This document shows, piece after piece, positions 51,217 to 61,017 of a stretch of 64,000 nucleotides of DNA. Position 1 is the stretch's first letter. The number at the start of each line of letters is the position of its first letter. The stretch covers positions 62,001 to 126,000 of the forward strand of contig NZ_VDYZ01000003.1 of assembly GCF_007673095.1 (NCBI RefSeq). Direction: 5' to 3'. Under the pieces are notes generated by a model. The model worked only from the letters and a program-made list of their open reading frames with translations. It ran no database searches and was not told where the DNA came from. The DNA comes from Corynebacterium glyciniphilum AJ 3170. Lineage in GTDB: Bacteria; Actinomycetota; Actinomycetes; Mycobacteriales; Mycobacteriaceae. The position numbers and the translations under genes are program-made.

Positions 51217-52541
51217 CAGTTGCCTTCCATTCGGATCACGCTGTTGACGGCCTTCACGGCGTCAAGGTTCTTGAGGTTGTCCACCGTCGACTCGAGGTCA
51301 CTTTCGGCGGCGTGGTGGGTGATGACGACCAGTCGTGCCCCGGCGTCGCCCGCCTCCTCCTGCCGGACGGTCTTCAGCGACACACCCTGCACGGAGAACG
51401 TCGAGGCGACCTCCGCCAGCACACCCGGGCGGTCGTCGACGACCATGTCGACGTGGTAGCGGGTACGCACCGACCCGAAATCACCGACAGGCAGGTTGGC
51501 GTAGGTCGACATGCCCGGGGCACGTCCGCCGTGCACGATATTGCGTGCGGCAGCGACCACGTCACCGAGTACGGCCGAGGCGGTGGGGGCACCACCGGCA
51601 CCGTTACCGTAGAACATCAGACGTCCGGCGTACTCCGCGACGACGAAGATGGCGTTGAAGGACTCGCTGACACTGGACAGCGGATGGTCCAGGGGAATCA
51701 GTGCCGGGTAAACACGGGCAGAGACCGACTCCCGCCCCTGGTCGTCGACGAGCCGCTCACAGATGGCCAGCAGCTTGATGGTGCAGCCCGCGGCCTTGGC
51801 TGCCTCGATGTCGGCGACGTTGATCGAGCGGATTCCCTCGACGTGCACGTCATCGCTGCCGACCGGGGAATGGAACGCGAGGTTCGCCAGGATCGCCGCC
51901 TTGGAAGCGGCGTCGTAGCCGTCCACGTCAGCAGACGGGTCCGCCTCGGCGTACCCGAGGGCGGTGGCCTCGGCAAGCATCTCGTCGTAGGACGCACCAC
52001 GCTTGTACATCGCGTCGAGGATGAAGTTCGTGGTGCCGTTGACGATACCCATCACCTGGTTGACCCGGTCCCCCGCCAGGGAACGGCGCAGCGGCCCGAC
52101 CACGGGGATCGCCGCGGCGACGGCGGCCTCGAAGAACAGGTCGGCCCCGGAGGAGTCCGCGGCCTCGGACAACTCGCTGGCGTGTGCGGCGACGAGTGCC
52201 TTGTTCGCCGTCACCACGGACTTGCCGGCACGCAGTGCGGCCAGCACGACGGTACGCGGGTAGTCGATACCGCCGATCACCTCGATGACCAGGTCGATGT
52301 CCTCGCGGTTGACGAGACCGAAGGCGTCATCGGTGAGCAGTTCGGAGGGGACACCCGGGCGGGGCTTGGACAGGTCGGACACGGCGATACCGCGGACCTC
52401 GATGGGTCCACCGGTGCGGGCGGTGAAGTCCTGCGCGTCCTCCTGGAGGATGCGCAGGACCTCGGTACCCACGGTCCCCATACCCAGCAGCGCTACGCCG
52501 ACGGTGGGCGCGGCGGCATTGTTGTCAGCCTGATCAGCCAT
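51216..52541 (-). CDS. hom: Homoserine dehydrogenase
   Basis: 441 residues: NAD(P)-binding [15 protein letters not shown] at the N-terminus, catalytic central region with NGTTNFILD near 180, and a C-terminal ACT domain ([20 protein letters not shown], from about 365) that mediates threonine feedback inhibition. It reduces aspartate semialdehyde to homoserine. ATG 52541 is preferred; GGGAGA precedes it. Follows lysA across a 66-base gap that holds a promoter candidate. Confidence 0.95.
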   Translation of the reverse strand: MADQADNNAAAPTVGVALLGMGTVGTEVLRILQEDAQDFTARTGGPIEVRGIAVSDLSKPRPGVPSELLTDDAFGLVNREDIDLVIEVIGGIDYPRTVVLAALRAGKSVVTANKALVAAHASELSEAADSSGADLFFEAAVAAAIPVVGPLRRSLAGDRVNQVMGIVNGTTNFILDAMYKRGASYDEMLAEATALGYAEADPSADVDGYDAASKAAILANLAFHSPVGSDDVHVEGIRSINVADIEAAKAAGCTIKLLAICERLVDDQGRESVSARVYPALIPLDHPLSSVSESFNAIFVVAEYAGRLMFYGNGAGGAPTASAVLGDVVAAARNIVHGGRAPGMSTYANLPVGDFGSVRTRYHVDMVVDDRPGVLAEVASTFSVQGVSLKTVRQEEAGDAGARLVVITHHAAESDLESTVDNLKNLDAVKAVNSVIRMEGN

Positions 52542-52572
52542 TACTCTCCCGAAGTTGTCTCGTGTGGGGTCT

Positions 52573-52603
52573 GTCATATGAAAGTTCGTTTTCCCGATGA
52601 TAA
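52573..52603 (-). promoter_or_regulatory. Candidate promoter of hom-thrC-thrB
   Basis: On the minus strand TTATCA (52598-52603) and TATGAC (52573-52578) are 19 bases apart, giving a start about 30 bases before hom. An internal promoter here would let hom-thrC-thrB be expressed separately from argS-lysA. The region is locally AT-rich. Confidence 0.35.
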
Positions 52604-52607
52604 ACCA

Positions 52608-54023
52608 TCAGAAATTCTCCAGCGCGAGCACGTCCTCTACCGTCTCCCGGCGGATCATCACCCGGGACTCCCCGTCCGCCACGACAACCACCGGTGGACG
52701 GGTCATCATGTTGTAGCGGGAGGCCATCATGTAGCAGTACGCGCCCGTGGCGGGGATGACCAGCAGGTCACCTGGGGCGATGTCGTCGGGCATCAGCGCG
52801 TCATTGATCAGGATGTCACCGGACTCGCAGTGGCTGCCGACCACCCGGGTGGAGACAAGGTCTCCGGTAGCCAACCGGTTCGCCAGGCGGCAGTCGTATT
52901 CCGCCTGGTACAGCGCCGGCCGGATGTTGTCGCTCATCCCCCCGTCCACGGAGATGTACCGACGGACCGTGTCATCAGCGGTATGGACGTCCTTGACGGT
53001 ACCGACCCGGTAGACGGTGACGGCCGACGGTCCGACGACGGCACGACCCGGTTCGACATTGACCACCGGCGCGTTGACCCCGTAGGACGCCGCCTTCGCC
53101 GCGACGCGGGACAGAAGGTCACCGGCGACCGCCTCGACATCGAGCGCCTCCTGGTCCGGGGTGTAGGCGATTCCGTAACCGCCCCCGAGGTCGAGGACGT
53201 CCAGGGCCGACACATCGACGTTCGCGGTCTTCTTGCCGCTGACCAGCCGTGCCCACAGCCCCAGGAGACGGTCCGCCGCCAGCGCGAAGCCGTCGGCCTC
53301 GAACACCTGGGAACCGACGTGGCAGTGCAGGCCCCGCAGTCGCAGCCCGTCGGTGGACAGGCAGGACAGGCAGGCGTTCTCTGCGGAACCCGACGCCAAC
53401 GAGAAGCCGAACTTCTGGTCCTCGTGACTCGTGGCGATGAACTCGTGGGTGTCGGCGTGGACTCCCGGCTTCACCCGCACCAGAACGTCCTGGACCCGTC
53501 CTTCCCGCCGGGCGATCTCGGCGACCCGGTCGATCTCGATGAGGGAGTCGATGACGACAAGCTCGACCCCCGCCTGGACGGCGGCGGTGATGAACTCGTG
53601 GTTCTTGTTGTTTCCGTGCACGGTGATGCGCTCAGGTGGGAAACCGGCGGCCAGTGCGACGGCGAGTTCTCCGTGGCTGGCCACGTCGAGTGCGAGTCCC
53701 TCCTCGTCGACCCACCGGCAGACCGTACGTGACAGGAATGCCTTGGACGCGTAGTGCACCCGCTCGCCGCCACCGAACGCACCGGCCAGACGTCGGCACC
53801 GCGCACGGAAGTCGGCCTCGTCCATGACGAACACGGCCGTGCCGTACTGATCAGCCAGGTGTGTGACGCGGTTACCGGCGATGACCAGTTCACCGTCCTC
53901 CGCCCGCCCGGAGGAGGCGGGGAAGACATGGGCGGGGATCTTGTTGAAGTCCTCGAGGGTCTCAGTGCGCTTGCGCAGCGGAATCTGGGGAAGATGAACG
54001 TCGGGATCCATGGGGCGGGTCAC
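52608..54023 (-). CDS. lysA: Diaminopimelate decarboxylase
   Basis: 471 residues, alanine racemase-like barrel. PLP lysine in [10 protein letters not shown] near 90, HCHVGSQ near 235 and LGGGYGIAY near 280; the C-terminal catalytic Cys is in [10 protein letters not shown]. It makes lysine from meso-DAP. GTG 54023 overlaps the argS stop, the familiar argS-lysA coupling of corynebacteria. Confidence 0.96.
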   Translation of the reverse strand: MTRPMDPDVHLPQIPLRKRTETLEDFNKIPAHVFPASSGRAEDGELVIAGNRVTHLADQYGTAVFVMDEADFRARCRRLAGAFGGGERVHYASKAFLSRTVCRWVDEEGLALDVASHGELAVALAAGFPPERITVHGNNKNHEFITAAVQAGVELVVIDSLIEIDRVAEIARREGRVQDVLVRVKPGVHADTHEFIATSHEDQKFGFSLASGSAENACLSCLSTDGLRLRGLHCHVGSQVFEADGFALAADRLLGLWARLVSGKKTANVDVSALDVLDLGGGYGIAYTPDQEALDVEAVAGDLLSRVAAKAASYGVNAPVVNVEPGRAVVGPSAVTVYRVGTVKDVHTADDTVRRYISVDGGMSDNIRPALYQAEYDCRLANRLATGDLVSTRVVGSHCESGDILINDALMPDDIAPGDLLVIPATGAYCYMMASRYNMMTRPPVVVVADGESRVMIRRETVEDVLALENF

Positions 54024-55696
54024 ATCCTCTCTGGGGTGGAGACGCCGAGCAGCCCCAGGGCGTTGGCGAGGACGCGACGTGTGGCCTCCGCCAGCGCCAG
54101 TCGCGCCAGGAACACCGGGGCGGTGGCGTCACCGGCCGGCTCGTCGGACTTGGGGAGAATCTGGCAGGAGTCGTAGAAGCGGTGGAAGGTTCCCGCCAAC
54201 TGCTCGGCGTACCGGGCGATACGGTGAGGTTCACGCAGTTCCGCCGCCGTGGCCACGACGCCCGGGAACTCGCCCAGAGTGCGGATGAGGTCGCCTTCCC
54301 GGTCATGGTCGAGAAGGGAGAAATCCAGTGTGGACAGGTCCTCCGGGAGACCGACGCCGATATCGGCGGCCTTCCGCTGCAGCGAACACAGACGGGCATG
54401 TCCGTACTGGACGTAGTAGACCGGGTTGTCACTGGTCTCGCTCGCCCACAGGCCCATGTCGATGTCCAGTGACGAGTCGACGGAGGTGCGGATCAGGGCG
54501 TAGCGGGCCGCGTCCACACCGATCGCCTCCACGAGGTCGTCGAGTGTGATCACCGTGCCGGCGCGCTTCGACATGCGCACGGCTTTTCCGTCACGCACCA
54601 GATTGACCATCTGGCCGATGAGCACCTCGACCTGGTCGGAGTCGTAGCCGAGTGCGGAGGCCGCTGCCTTCAGCCTGGCGATGTAGCCGTGGTGGTCGGC
54701 ACCGAGCATGTAGATGCACAGGTTGTGCCCACGGTCAATCTTGTCGGCGATGTAGGCGATGTCACCGGCGATGTAGGCGGCGTTGCCGTCCGACTTGATC
54801 ACGACCCGGTCCTTGTCGTCACCGAACTCCGAGGAACGCAGCCACCACGCACCGTCAGCCTCGTAGAGGTTGCCGTTCTCCTTCAACGTGACGATCGCCT
54901 TGTCCACAGCACCGGACTCGAAGAGTGCATTCTCGTGGAAGAAGACGTCGAACTCCGTACCGAACTCGGCCAGGGTCTGCTTGATGTGCGCGAACATCAG
55001 CTCGACACCCTGGGAGCGGAAGATCTCCTGCACCGTGGCGTCGTCGTGGTCGGCCCAGTCCGGGGTCGCCTCCATGATCTGGTGTGCGATGTCGGAGATG
55101 TACTCTCCGCCGTAACCGTCCTCCGGGGCAGGTCCGTTCTTCGCCGACGCCACCAGTGAGCGCGCGAAACGGTCGATCTGGGTGCCGTGGTCGTTGAAGT
55201 AGTACTCGCGGGTCACCGCGGCACCGCGGGCGGTGAGAATACGGCCCAGCGAGTCGCCGACGGCCGCCCACCGGGTGCCTCCGAGGTGGATGGGCCCGGT
55301 GGGGTTGGCGGAGACGAACTCCAGGTTGATGCGCTGGTCTGCGTAGTCGTCACCGGTGCCGTAGGAATCCCCCGCCTCGATGATGTCGGCGACGAGCTTG
55401 CCCTGTGCGTCTGCGGCAAGCCGGATATTGATGAACCCCGGGCCGGCGATGGACGCCTCGTCAACACCGTCGACGCGGCTGAGTTCGTCGGCCAGCCAGG
55501 TGCCGAGGTCGCGGGGGTTCGTTCCCGCCTTCTTCGCGGTCTGCAGCGCGATATTGGTGGCGTAATCGCCGTGTTCCGGGTTTCGGGGACGCTCGACGGT
55601 AGCCAGGTCAGGCGCGACGGTGGGGTCGAGATCATGCTCCGTCAGGACGGTGCGGGTGGTCTCGGTGATGATGGAGGCGAGTTCAGCTGGAGTCAC
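54020..55696 (-). CDS. argS: Arginyl-tRNA synthetase
   Basis: 558 residues, class I. HIGH-type motif is [17 protein letters not shown] (HLGG) near 125; the KMSKS-like loop is [11 protein letters not shown] near 385; anticodon-binding C-terminal domain ends in [11 protein letters not shown] 55696 (VTPAELASI) is chosen over a longer start at 55714. First gene of the argS-lysA unit, divergent from tRNA-Arg. Confidence 0.95.
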   Translation of the reverse strand: MTPAELASIITETTRTVLTEHDLDPTVAPDLATVERPRNPEHGDYATNIALQTAKKAGTNPRDLGTWLADELSRVDGVDEASIAGPGFINIRLAADAQGKLVADIIEAGDSYGTGDDYADQRINLEFVSANPTGPIHLGGTRWAAVGDSLGRILTARGAAVTREYYFNDHGTQIDRFARSLVASAKNGPAPEDGYGGEYISDIAHQIMEATPDWADHDDATVQEIFRSQGVELMFAHIKQTLAEFGTEFDVFFHENALFESGAVDKAIVTLKENGNLYEADGAWWLRSSEFGDDKDRVVIKSDGNAAYIAGDIAYIADKIDRGHNLCIYMLGADHHGYIARLKAAASALGYDSDQVEVLIGQMVNLVRDGKAVRMSKRAGTVITLDDLVEAIGVDAARYALIRTSVDSSLDIDMGLWASETSDNPVYYVQYGHARLCSLQRKAADIGVGLPEDLSTLDFSLLDHDREGDLIRTLGEFPGVVATAAELREPHRIARYAEQLAGTFHRFYDSCQILPKSDEPAGDATAPVFLARLALAEATRRVLANALGLLGVSTPERM

Positions 55697-55756
55697 AACC
55701 CACGAGAGTAACAAGGAGGGGTGAACACTCCGCGAATCGCGTCCCGTGCGGGGGTT

Positions 55757-55787
55757 TTGCGGTGCCGTGGACCCGCGGTGCTATAGT
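55757..55787 (+). promoter_or_regulatory. Promoter of tRNA-Arg
   Basis: TATAGT (55782-55787) lies 9 bases before the mature tRNA; TTGCGG (55757-55762) is 19 bases upstream. Spacing is a little long, but the -10 is strong. Confidence 0.55.
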
Positions 55788-55796
55788 AACCGCATT

Positions 55797-55869
55797 GCCT
55801 CCGTAGCTCAGGGGATAGAGCACTGGTTTCCGGTACCAGCGGTCGGACGTTCGAATCGTCTCGGGGGCA
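55797..55869 (+). tRNA. tRNA-Arg (anticodon CCG)
   Basis: A 73-base cloverleaf without encoded CCA: acceptor GCCTCCG/CGGGGGC with one G-T pair, D-arm GCTC...GAGC, anticodon stem CTGGT/ACCAG around TTCCGGT (anticodon CCG, reading CGG), T-arm with TTCGAAT, discriminator A. A tRNA-Arg next to argS is a known corynebacterial arrangement. Confidence 0.95.
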
Positions 55870-55875
55870 CACTGC

Positions 55876-55912
55876 GCGGCCCGACCACCATCATTGATGG
55901 TGGTCGGGCCGC
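55876..55912. terminator. Terminator of tRNA-Arg and opposite end of the DNA-repair cluster
   Basis: A 17-bp perfect stem (55876-55892 with 55896-55912) with ATT as loop, followed by TTTCT on the plus strand. It ends 39 bases before the stop of the ATPase gene on the minus strand, so it may serve both directions. Confidence 0.85.
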
Positions 55913-55951
55913 TTTCTGTATGCCCCCGCGGTGGTTAAAGGGTCTCCCCCG

Positions 55952-58693
55952 CTACCCGCGCTGCAGCTCTGCCATGGAGGTCACCGTCGCCCCGGGGACA
56001 CTGTCGAACCGTGCCGGATCACAGGTGAGGATGATGATCTGGTTCGTCCTCGCCAGCTGTGAGAGCACGACGTTCATCCGGTGGATCCGGGCGGTGTCGG
56101 AGAAACCGAGTGCGTCGTCGATGACGACGGGGACTCCTTCACCACGCCCGATGATGTCCGCGACCGCGAGCCTGGAGAGGATGGCGAGTTGCTCCCTCGC
56201 CCCGCCGGACAGTTGTGCAGCGTCAAGCGCGGTGGCGTCCAGAACCCGGCGCGAGATACTGAGGTCCTCGTCGAACTCGATACTGACGGCACGGCCGTAC
56301 AGTGTCCTGGCCAGGCTTTCCACGGAAGCGCGGTAAGGGGCTTCATAGCGGCGCCGCGCGTCGTCCCGCGCGGCCTGGACGGCACGGTGAAGGGTATCCG
56401 CCGCCTGCGCCTGTCGTGCGACCCGTTCTTCGGTCCGTTGTGCCCGCTGGAGTCGTGCGGAGGCCGCTTCGAGTCGTTCGGCTACGCCGCTGTGCTCGCC
56501 CAGCGCGCCGTTCGCCCGCGAGATCTCATGACTGACCCGGTCGGCACGGTCACGCAAGGTCCTCACCCTCGACTCCGCTCCCGCCAGGAGTCCTTCAAGG
56601 GTGTCGAGGTCGCTGACGGAGGGATCGAGTTCGGCGGTCAGTCCCTCCAGTTTTGCCGTCGCATCCTCTACCTCACGGTGCGCCTGGTCAACCTGTGTTC
56701 GCAGGTCATCGTCGCTGACGTCCGCCCGCAGTCCCTCCAGTGCCGCCTTGAGTTCCGCCACCCGGGCCGCTGCCCGTTTCTGTTCCTCGAGCCGGCTGTT
56801 CAGGACTGCTGCCGCTCCGGTTCTGGCGAGGGTGTCGAGTTCCTCGCGGAGCCGGTCGACGCGGCTTTCGCACGCTTCGGCGTCCTGAAGCAGCTCCTCC
56901 TTGTCTGCGGTCTCGGCGTCCGGCAGTTCAACTTCGTTGTCCGGGTCCCCGGTGTCGAGAGCGTCGAGGGCTTCGCGGGCCGCGGACACCGCCTGTTCCG
57001 CCCGCCGGTGCTGCAGGTCGTGTTCCTTGATGTTCCTGTCGAGTTCCTCCAGTCCGAGCCCGCCGGTCGCCTGGCTGACCTTGATTCTGAGTTCTGCGAG
57101 CTCGGTCTGGAGCTGCCGGCGTGTCTCGGCTTTCCGTGTCACCGCCTCGACGGTGTCAACGCCGGCGCCGGCGAGCGCTGACTGCAGACGCGCCGTCGCA
57201 CTGTCGACGTCGGCGGTGAGGTCACTGCTGCCGTCCGGCCCCCCGACCCCCTGTGCCGGGGTGATCGTGAGCGAAAAGTCGCCGAGTTGCAGTGTGCGTC
57301 GGGAGGTGACGCGGAGTTGTTGCGGGGTCTCACCGAGTTCGTACTCGCCTCCGTCAACGGAGAACCGTCCACCCTGCACCCCGGTCAGCTCGATCAGCGT
57401 GGCCGAGGCGTCCCGGACGCTCTCCGCCCTGGTCAGATCGGCGTCGGCGCGTCGCACCGTCTCGACCGCCTCCGCTGTGACGGGATTCTGGTCGATGAGT
57501 TCACGGGTGTCGGTGATCTTCTCCGCAATGCCGCGGGCCTCTGTCTGTTTCGACCGGAGTGTCTGCAGCGTCTCTGCCACGGTGTCACGGTGGTGGACCG
57601 CGTCAAGGTAGCGGATGAACGCCGTCGTGGTGCGGGCCTGCCGACGTTCGCGTGTCAGCGCCGTCCGTAGCTCGGCCTCCTGCTGCTGTGCACCTTCTGC
57701 GGCGTCCGAGGCCGCAGCGGCCTCTGCGGTGGCCTTGTCGTGGCGGTCCACGGCGTCGGTCAGCTCAGTGACACGGTCCCGACGCACCTGGAGCCGTTGT
57801 TCAGCCAGTTCCAGTCTCTGCTGTGCGCCGGTCAATCCTGCGCGGCATTCATCCAGTCGGCGTTGTCGTTCCCGTCCCTTCTCCACGTCGACCGCTGCGG
57901 TTTTCGCCTTCTCCCGGGCGTCGGGCTCCTGCTGCGCGATGGTCTCTTTCTCGGCGCGCAGACGCTCCAATTCGATGATCAGTGTCTGCGCCTGGTCATA
58001 GGCCTTTTCTGCTGCGGTATGCTCCTCCAGCGCGGCCGCGTGTTCGTCCACGGCCGCTTTGTACTCTTTCGACGGTTTTCCACCCGGAGTGAAGTAGCGC
58101 GACCTCTCCGTGGCGATCCTGTCCACCAGGGCGGCCGCTCCCCCGCCGTCGGCATCGGCGGTGCCGACACCGTCATTGTCATCAGATTCCTCAGATTCCT
58201 CCGCCGTGTCTCTGTTCAGCGCCCTCTCCAGCGGTCCGAGACCGGCGGCGGCGAGTTGGTCGAGACTCGCCCCCTGTTCCACTGTCAGCGCGTCGAGCAG
58301 GTCGGTGTCGACTTCCCCCCGCATGATTTCGGCGAACCGGTCCGACGCTTCCCTTCCGGTCAGGCTTTCCGCCCGGGGCGTTGTGACCCGCAGTTCACAA
58401 CGTCCGCTTCCTTTGTTGAAGGCCTTGGTCAGCTGTAGTTCGGTCTCTCCGACGACCAGCTCGGCAGAGATCGTGGTCGGCTCGTCAACGCTGACGTCCT
58501 TCAACGCCTTGACGTCCCGCCTCCGGGAACTCGTCGGGGTGTCATCGAGCAGGAGGCGGACCGCACGGAGCAGGGTCGATTTCCCCGCCTCGTTGGGTCC
58601 GTGCACGACCAGTACGCCGCTTTCGGGAAACTCGAGATGGGCATGGCTGACACCTGCCACGTGTGACAGGGTGAGTGACCTGAAGTTCAGCAT
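55952..58693 (-). CDS. SMC/Rad50-like ATPase (SbcC/YhaN type)
   Basis: 913 residues. Walker A is VVHGPNEAGKSTLLRAVRLL near 33; the distal half-site has LSGGAREQLAILSRL near 840 and Walker B GVPVVIDDALGFSD, so the ATPase head is assembled from both ends. Between lie long Glu/Arg/Ala-rich coiled-coils (about 200-730). No zinc-hook CxxC is seen, which is the YhaN rather than SbcC pattern. With the nuclease encoded 7 bases upstream it should form an Mre11-Rad50-like complex that processes DNA ends. ATG 58693 is chosen over the longer frame. Confidence 0.87.
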   Translation of the reverse strand: MLNFRSLTLSHVAGVSHAHLEFPESGVLVVHGPNEAGKSTLLRAVRLLLDDTPTSSRRRDVKALKDVSVDEPTTISAELVVGETELQLTKAFNKGSGRCELRVTTPRAESLTGREASDRFAEIMRGEVDTDLLDALTVEQGASLDQLAAAGLGPLERALNRDTAEESEESDDNDGVGTADADGGGAAALVDRIATERSRYFTPGGKPSKEYKAAVDEHAAALEEHTAAEKAYDQAQTLIIELERLRAEKETIAQQEPDAREKAKTAAVDVEKGRERQRRLDECRAGLTGAQQRLELAEQRLQVRRDRVTELTDAVDRHDKATAEAAAASDAAEGAQQQEAELRTALTRERRQARTTTAFIRYLDAVHHRDTVAETLQTLRSKQTEARGIAEKITDTRELIDQNPVTAEAVETVRRADADLTRAESVRDASATLIELTGVQGGRFSVDGGEYELGETPQQLRVTSRRTLQLGDFSLTITPAQGVGGPDGSSDLTADVDSATARLQSALAGAGVDTVEAVTRKAETRRQLQTELAELRIKVSQATGGLGLEELDRNIKEHDLQHRRAEQAVSAAREALDALDTGDPDNEVELPDAETADKEELLQDAEACESRVDRLREELDTLARTGAAAVLNSRLEEQKRAAARVAELKAALEGLRADVSDDDLRTQVDQAHREVEDATAKLEGLTAELDPSVSDLDTLEGLLAGAESRVRTLRDRADRVSHEISRANGALGEHSGVAERLEAASARLQRAQRTEERVARQAQAADTLHRAVQAARDDARRRYEAPYRASVESLARTLYGRAVSIEFDEDLSISRRVLDATALDAAQLSGGAREQLAILSRLAVADIIGRGEGVPVVIDDALGFSDTARIHRMNVVLSQLARTNQIIILTCDPARFDSVPGATVTSMAELQRG

Positions 58694-58700
58694 GTTCGTC

Positions 58701-59960
58701 CTAGTTCCCCTTCTGTGCGCTGAGCCGGTACAACAGGCGCAATGCGTCACGGGCGTCGGCGTCGTCGTGGGAGGCGCGTTCGGCCAGTCCACGGGCCGCC
58801 GCACCCACCACCCCCGGCCAGTCGGCGAGCGCCAGTTCCTCGTCCCCGGGGACCACGTGGAGGTCCATCAGCCGACGACGAGGGTACAGAGCTGCGAAAG
58901 CCGGAGCGATGCGGTCAAGTTCCTCGTCAAGCACGGCGGCGGTAGCCAAGTCAACTGATCCGGCCAAGGCGTACTTCACGACCGTCGTGCGCTTGTCCCG
59001 GATATCCTCGAGCCTGTTGATCCACTCGGCCACGTCTTCACTGCTGTTGATCTGTGCGGTAAGCGCCAGAAATCTCCAGCGACCTGTCTTAACCTCCTCG
59101 ACACTGACCTGTGGAGCCCGACCGGCATTCTCCCCGGTGGTAGGCAGGATGTCGACGACCAGGGCATATCCTGACTTCGTTTCGCCACCGCCTCCTTCTT
59201 CCCGGAAGTCGGTCACCTCAGGGCTCCCGGAGTACCAGACGGTCCCGTCGGGGTGCAGGGATGTGACGGAGTGGGTGTCCCCCAGGGCCAGCATGTCGAT
59301 GACACCGTCGCGACAGGCCCTGGCTGCTGCATCGACATCGATGACGGCGGGATCCTCCCCGGACGACCGTGATTCGGTGGCACCGTGGCCGACGAGGATC
59401 TTCACGGTCTGCTCCCCTGTGCGCTCCGTGTGGCCCGGCCCCCCGGCTTCCGCCTCCCGGGCGAGCACGGAGGCCACAGGATCGGTGCTCATGTACTTCG
59501 ACAACAACGGTGCCCCGATGATCTCCGCTGCCGGAGAGCTGTCCGTACGGCCAGGGACAGCCCGCGGTCGGCTGTCATTGAGCACCTGGACCGCCGGTGC
59601 GAGCCCGTCGAACTCCTTCGACCGGTAGACACTGGCCGCGTCGTACGGGTCGTGGTTTCCCGGGAGGAGAAACACCGGTACCGGACTCCGGCGGAGGATG
59701 TCCACTGTGCGGCGCCAGGTCACCGGATCAACAAGGTTGTCGTCGAAGACGTCACCCGCCACGACCACAGCTGCGCACTGACGCGCCCCTGCGACGCCCA
59801 ACAACCGTTCCACTGCCGCGAGACGCGCCTCACGGTAGCGCGGCCCCGCCTCCTCCCCGAGGAACCATCGGTCCATACCCAACTGCCAGTCCGAGGTATG
59901 GAGGAACCGGAACACGCCGGGATCAGGCGTCGTCGGTAGCTGCCGCGAGGAATCAGTCAT
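58701..59960 (-). CDS. Metallophosphoesterase, SbcD/Mre11/YhaO-like nuclease
   Basis: 419 residues. Calcineurin-like motifs in order: FLHTSDWQLG (motif I), VVVAGDVFDDN (GD motif), LLPGNHDPYD (GNHD), LVGHGATES and ALGDTHS (GDTH), so two-metal catalysis is intact. It resembles the nuclease of Mre11-Rad50 complexes. Its ATG overlaps the SWIM gene end by 8 bases. The partner ATPase starts 7 bases after its stop. It lies between a helicase unit and an end-processing unit, so it probably belongs with both. Confidence 0.88.
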   Translation of the reverse strand: MTDSSRQLPTTPDPGVFRFLHTSDWQLGMDRWFLGEEAGPRYREARLAAVERLLGVAGARQCAAVVVAGDVFDDNLVDPVTWRRTVDILRRSPVPVFLLPGNHDPYDAASVYRSKEFDGLAPAVQVLNDSRPRAVPGRTDSSPAAEIIGAPLLSKYMSTDPVASVLAREAEAGGPGHTERTGEQTVKILVGHGATESRSSGEDPAVIDVDAAARACRDGVIDMLALGDTHSVTSLHPDGTVWYSGSPEVTDFREEGGGGETKSGYALVVDILPTTGENAGRAPQVSVEEVKTGRWRFLALTAQINSSEDVAEWINRLEDIRDKRTTVVKYALAGSVDLATAAVLDEELDRIAPAFAALYPRRRLMDLHVVPGDEELALADWPGVVGAAARGLAERASHDDADARDALRLLYRLSAQKGN

Positions 59961-61017
59961 GGTGACCACTACTATCATCCGGCCCGGACAGCCACGGTTC
60001 GCGTTCGAACTCCTGCCCATCCCCGTCGTCACCACCGGCCGGGCCGTCGAGCACAGTCAACGCCTCGAAGCACCGCGTCAGGGTGTCGAGGACCCGCAGT
60101 TGGTCGGCGTTGTTCCAGCTGAACTTGCGCAGTGCCGCGTCCCGGGCGGACCTGTCGCCGAGTTCCAGTCCGAATTCGACCTCCAGCGGCTCCCACACGG
60201 CAAGATCCCCGGGGTCCCCCCAGAACTCCGTCGGTGAGTACGTGACTTCCCGGTCGTCGTCGGTTTCGCCCGGGGTTCCGGTCGGGGTGTCGGAGTTTTC
60301 CTCACCTCCGTCCCCTCCGTCGACGGTCTCGAGGAGTCGGTCCATGTCGATACCGCGCCACGCCAGGAAAGCCGAAGGGTCGCCGGTGAACTCTGCGGCG
60401 AGTGCATAGGCGACACATACCCGGTGTTTACAGAATGTCGCATGGTCCGGGCAGGAGCAGAACGAATCGATGTAGTGTTCAACGCCGAACAGGACGGTGG
60501 CTATCGACGACTGGGGTCGCCGTCCTGCCAACAGGTTACGGACGCTCTCCGGGTGGTCACCGCATTCTCCGACGACGAAGTCGATCTGGCGCCGGGTCAG
60601 CGGGCGCCAACGGATCTGCACCTCGAACGGTTCAAGCTGGGTGCCACTGACGAGACCGTTGACCTGCCCCAGTTCGTAGTCGATACGGAGAACATTCCCG
60701 CTGCGGAAGTAGGTGCGTCCACGTGAGAGACGAGCCGAATCCGCCAGCGCAGTCGCGGTCCGCATCACTTGGCCGGCCGACCAGCTTTCCGTCGGCGAGG
60801 ACCGTTCCTCCACCTCCGTGGCCGGTTCCTGCGGCTTCTCCACCCCACGCACCCGCGGCGGGGTCGACTGGATGGACGACGGCGTTCTCCGCTTCGTCGC
60901 GGACCTGTCGCGGCCCCGGGTGAAGTCAGCGGAGACGACGTTGTCACCCCATTCGGGCTGCGGTATGCCGACGCGTTTCCGGTCTGTGCCGCGGCGTCGG
61001 CGCCTGTCATCGACCAT
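59953..61017 (-). CDS. SWIM zinc-finger protein
   Basis: 354 residues. The SWIM zinc finger CxCx(n)CxH reads FCSCPDHATFCKHRVCVAYA near 185, giving Cys-x-Cys and Cys-x-His ligands. Flanks are Asp/Glu-rich and likely disordered; the first 80 residues are Arg-rich. Actinobacteria carry this protein next to a SNF2 helicase (as Rv2102 with HelZ, Rv2101), so it is probably the helicase's DNA or protein adaptor. The start overlaps the helicase stop by 11 bases. Confidence 0.82.
   Translation of the reverse strand: MVDDRRRRRGTDRKRVGIPQPEWGDNVVSADFTRGRDRSATKRRTPSSIQSTPPRVRGVEKPQEPATEVEERSSPTESWSAGQVMRTATALADSARLSRGRTYFRSGNVLRIDYELGQVNGLVSGTQLEPFEVQIRWRPLTRRQIDFVVGECGDHPESVRNLLAGRRPQSSIATVLFGVEHYIDSFCSCPDHATFCKHRVCVAYALAAEFTGDPSAFLAWRGIDMDRLLETVDGGDGGEENSDTPTGTPGETDDDREVTYSPTEFWGDPGDLAVWEPLEVEFGLELGDRSARDAALRKFSWNNADQLRVLDTLTRCFEALTVLDGPAGGDDGDGQEFEREPWLSGPDDSSGHHD

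Noticed and set aside
51312..53732. 806-codon plus-strand frame over hom and lysA
   Set aside because: Antisense shadow of two certain genes; no domain motifs and repeated RRG/HRG runs.
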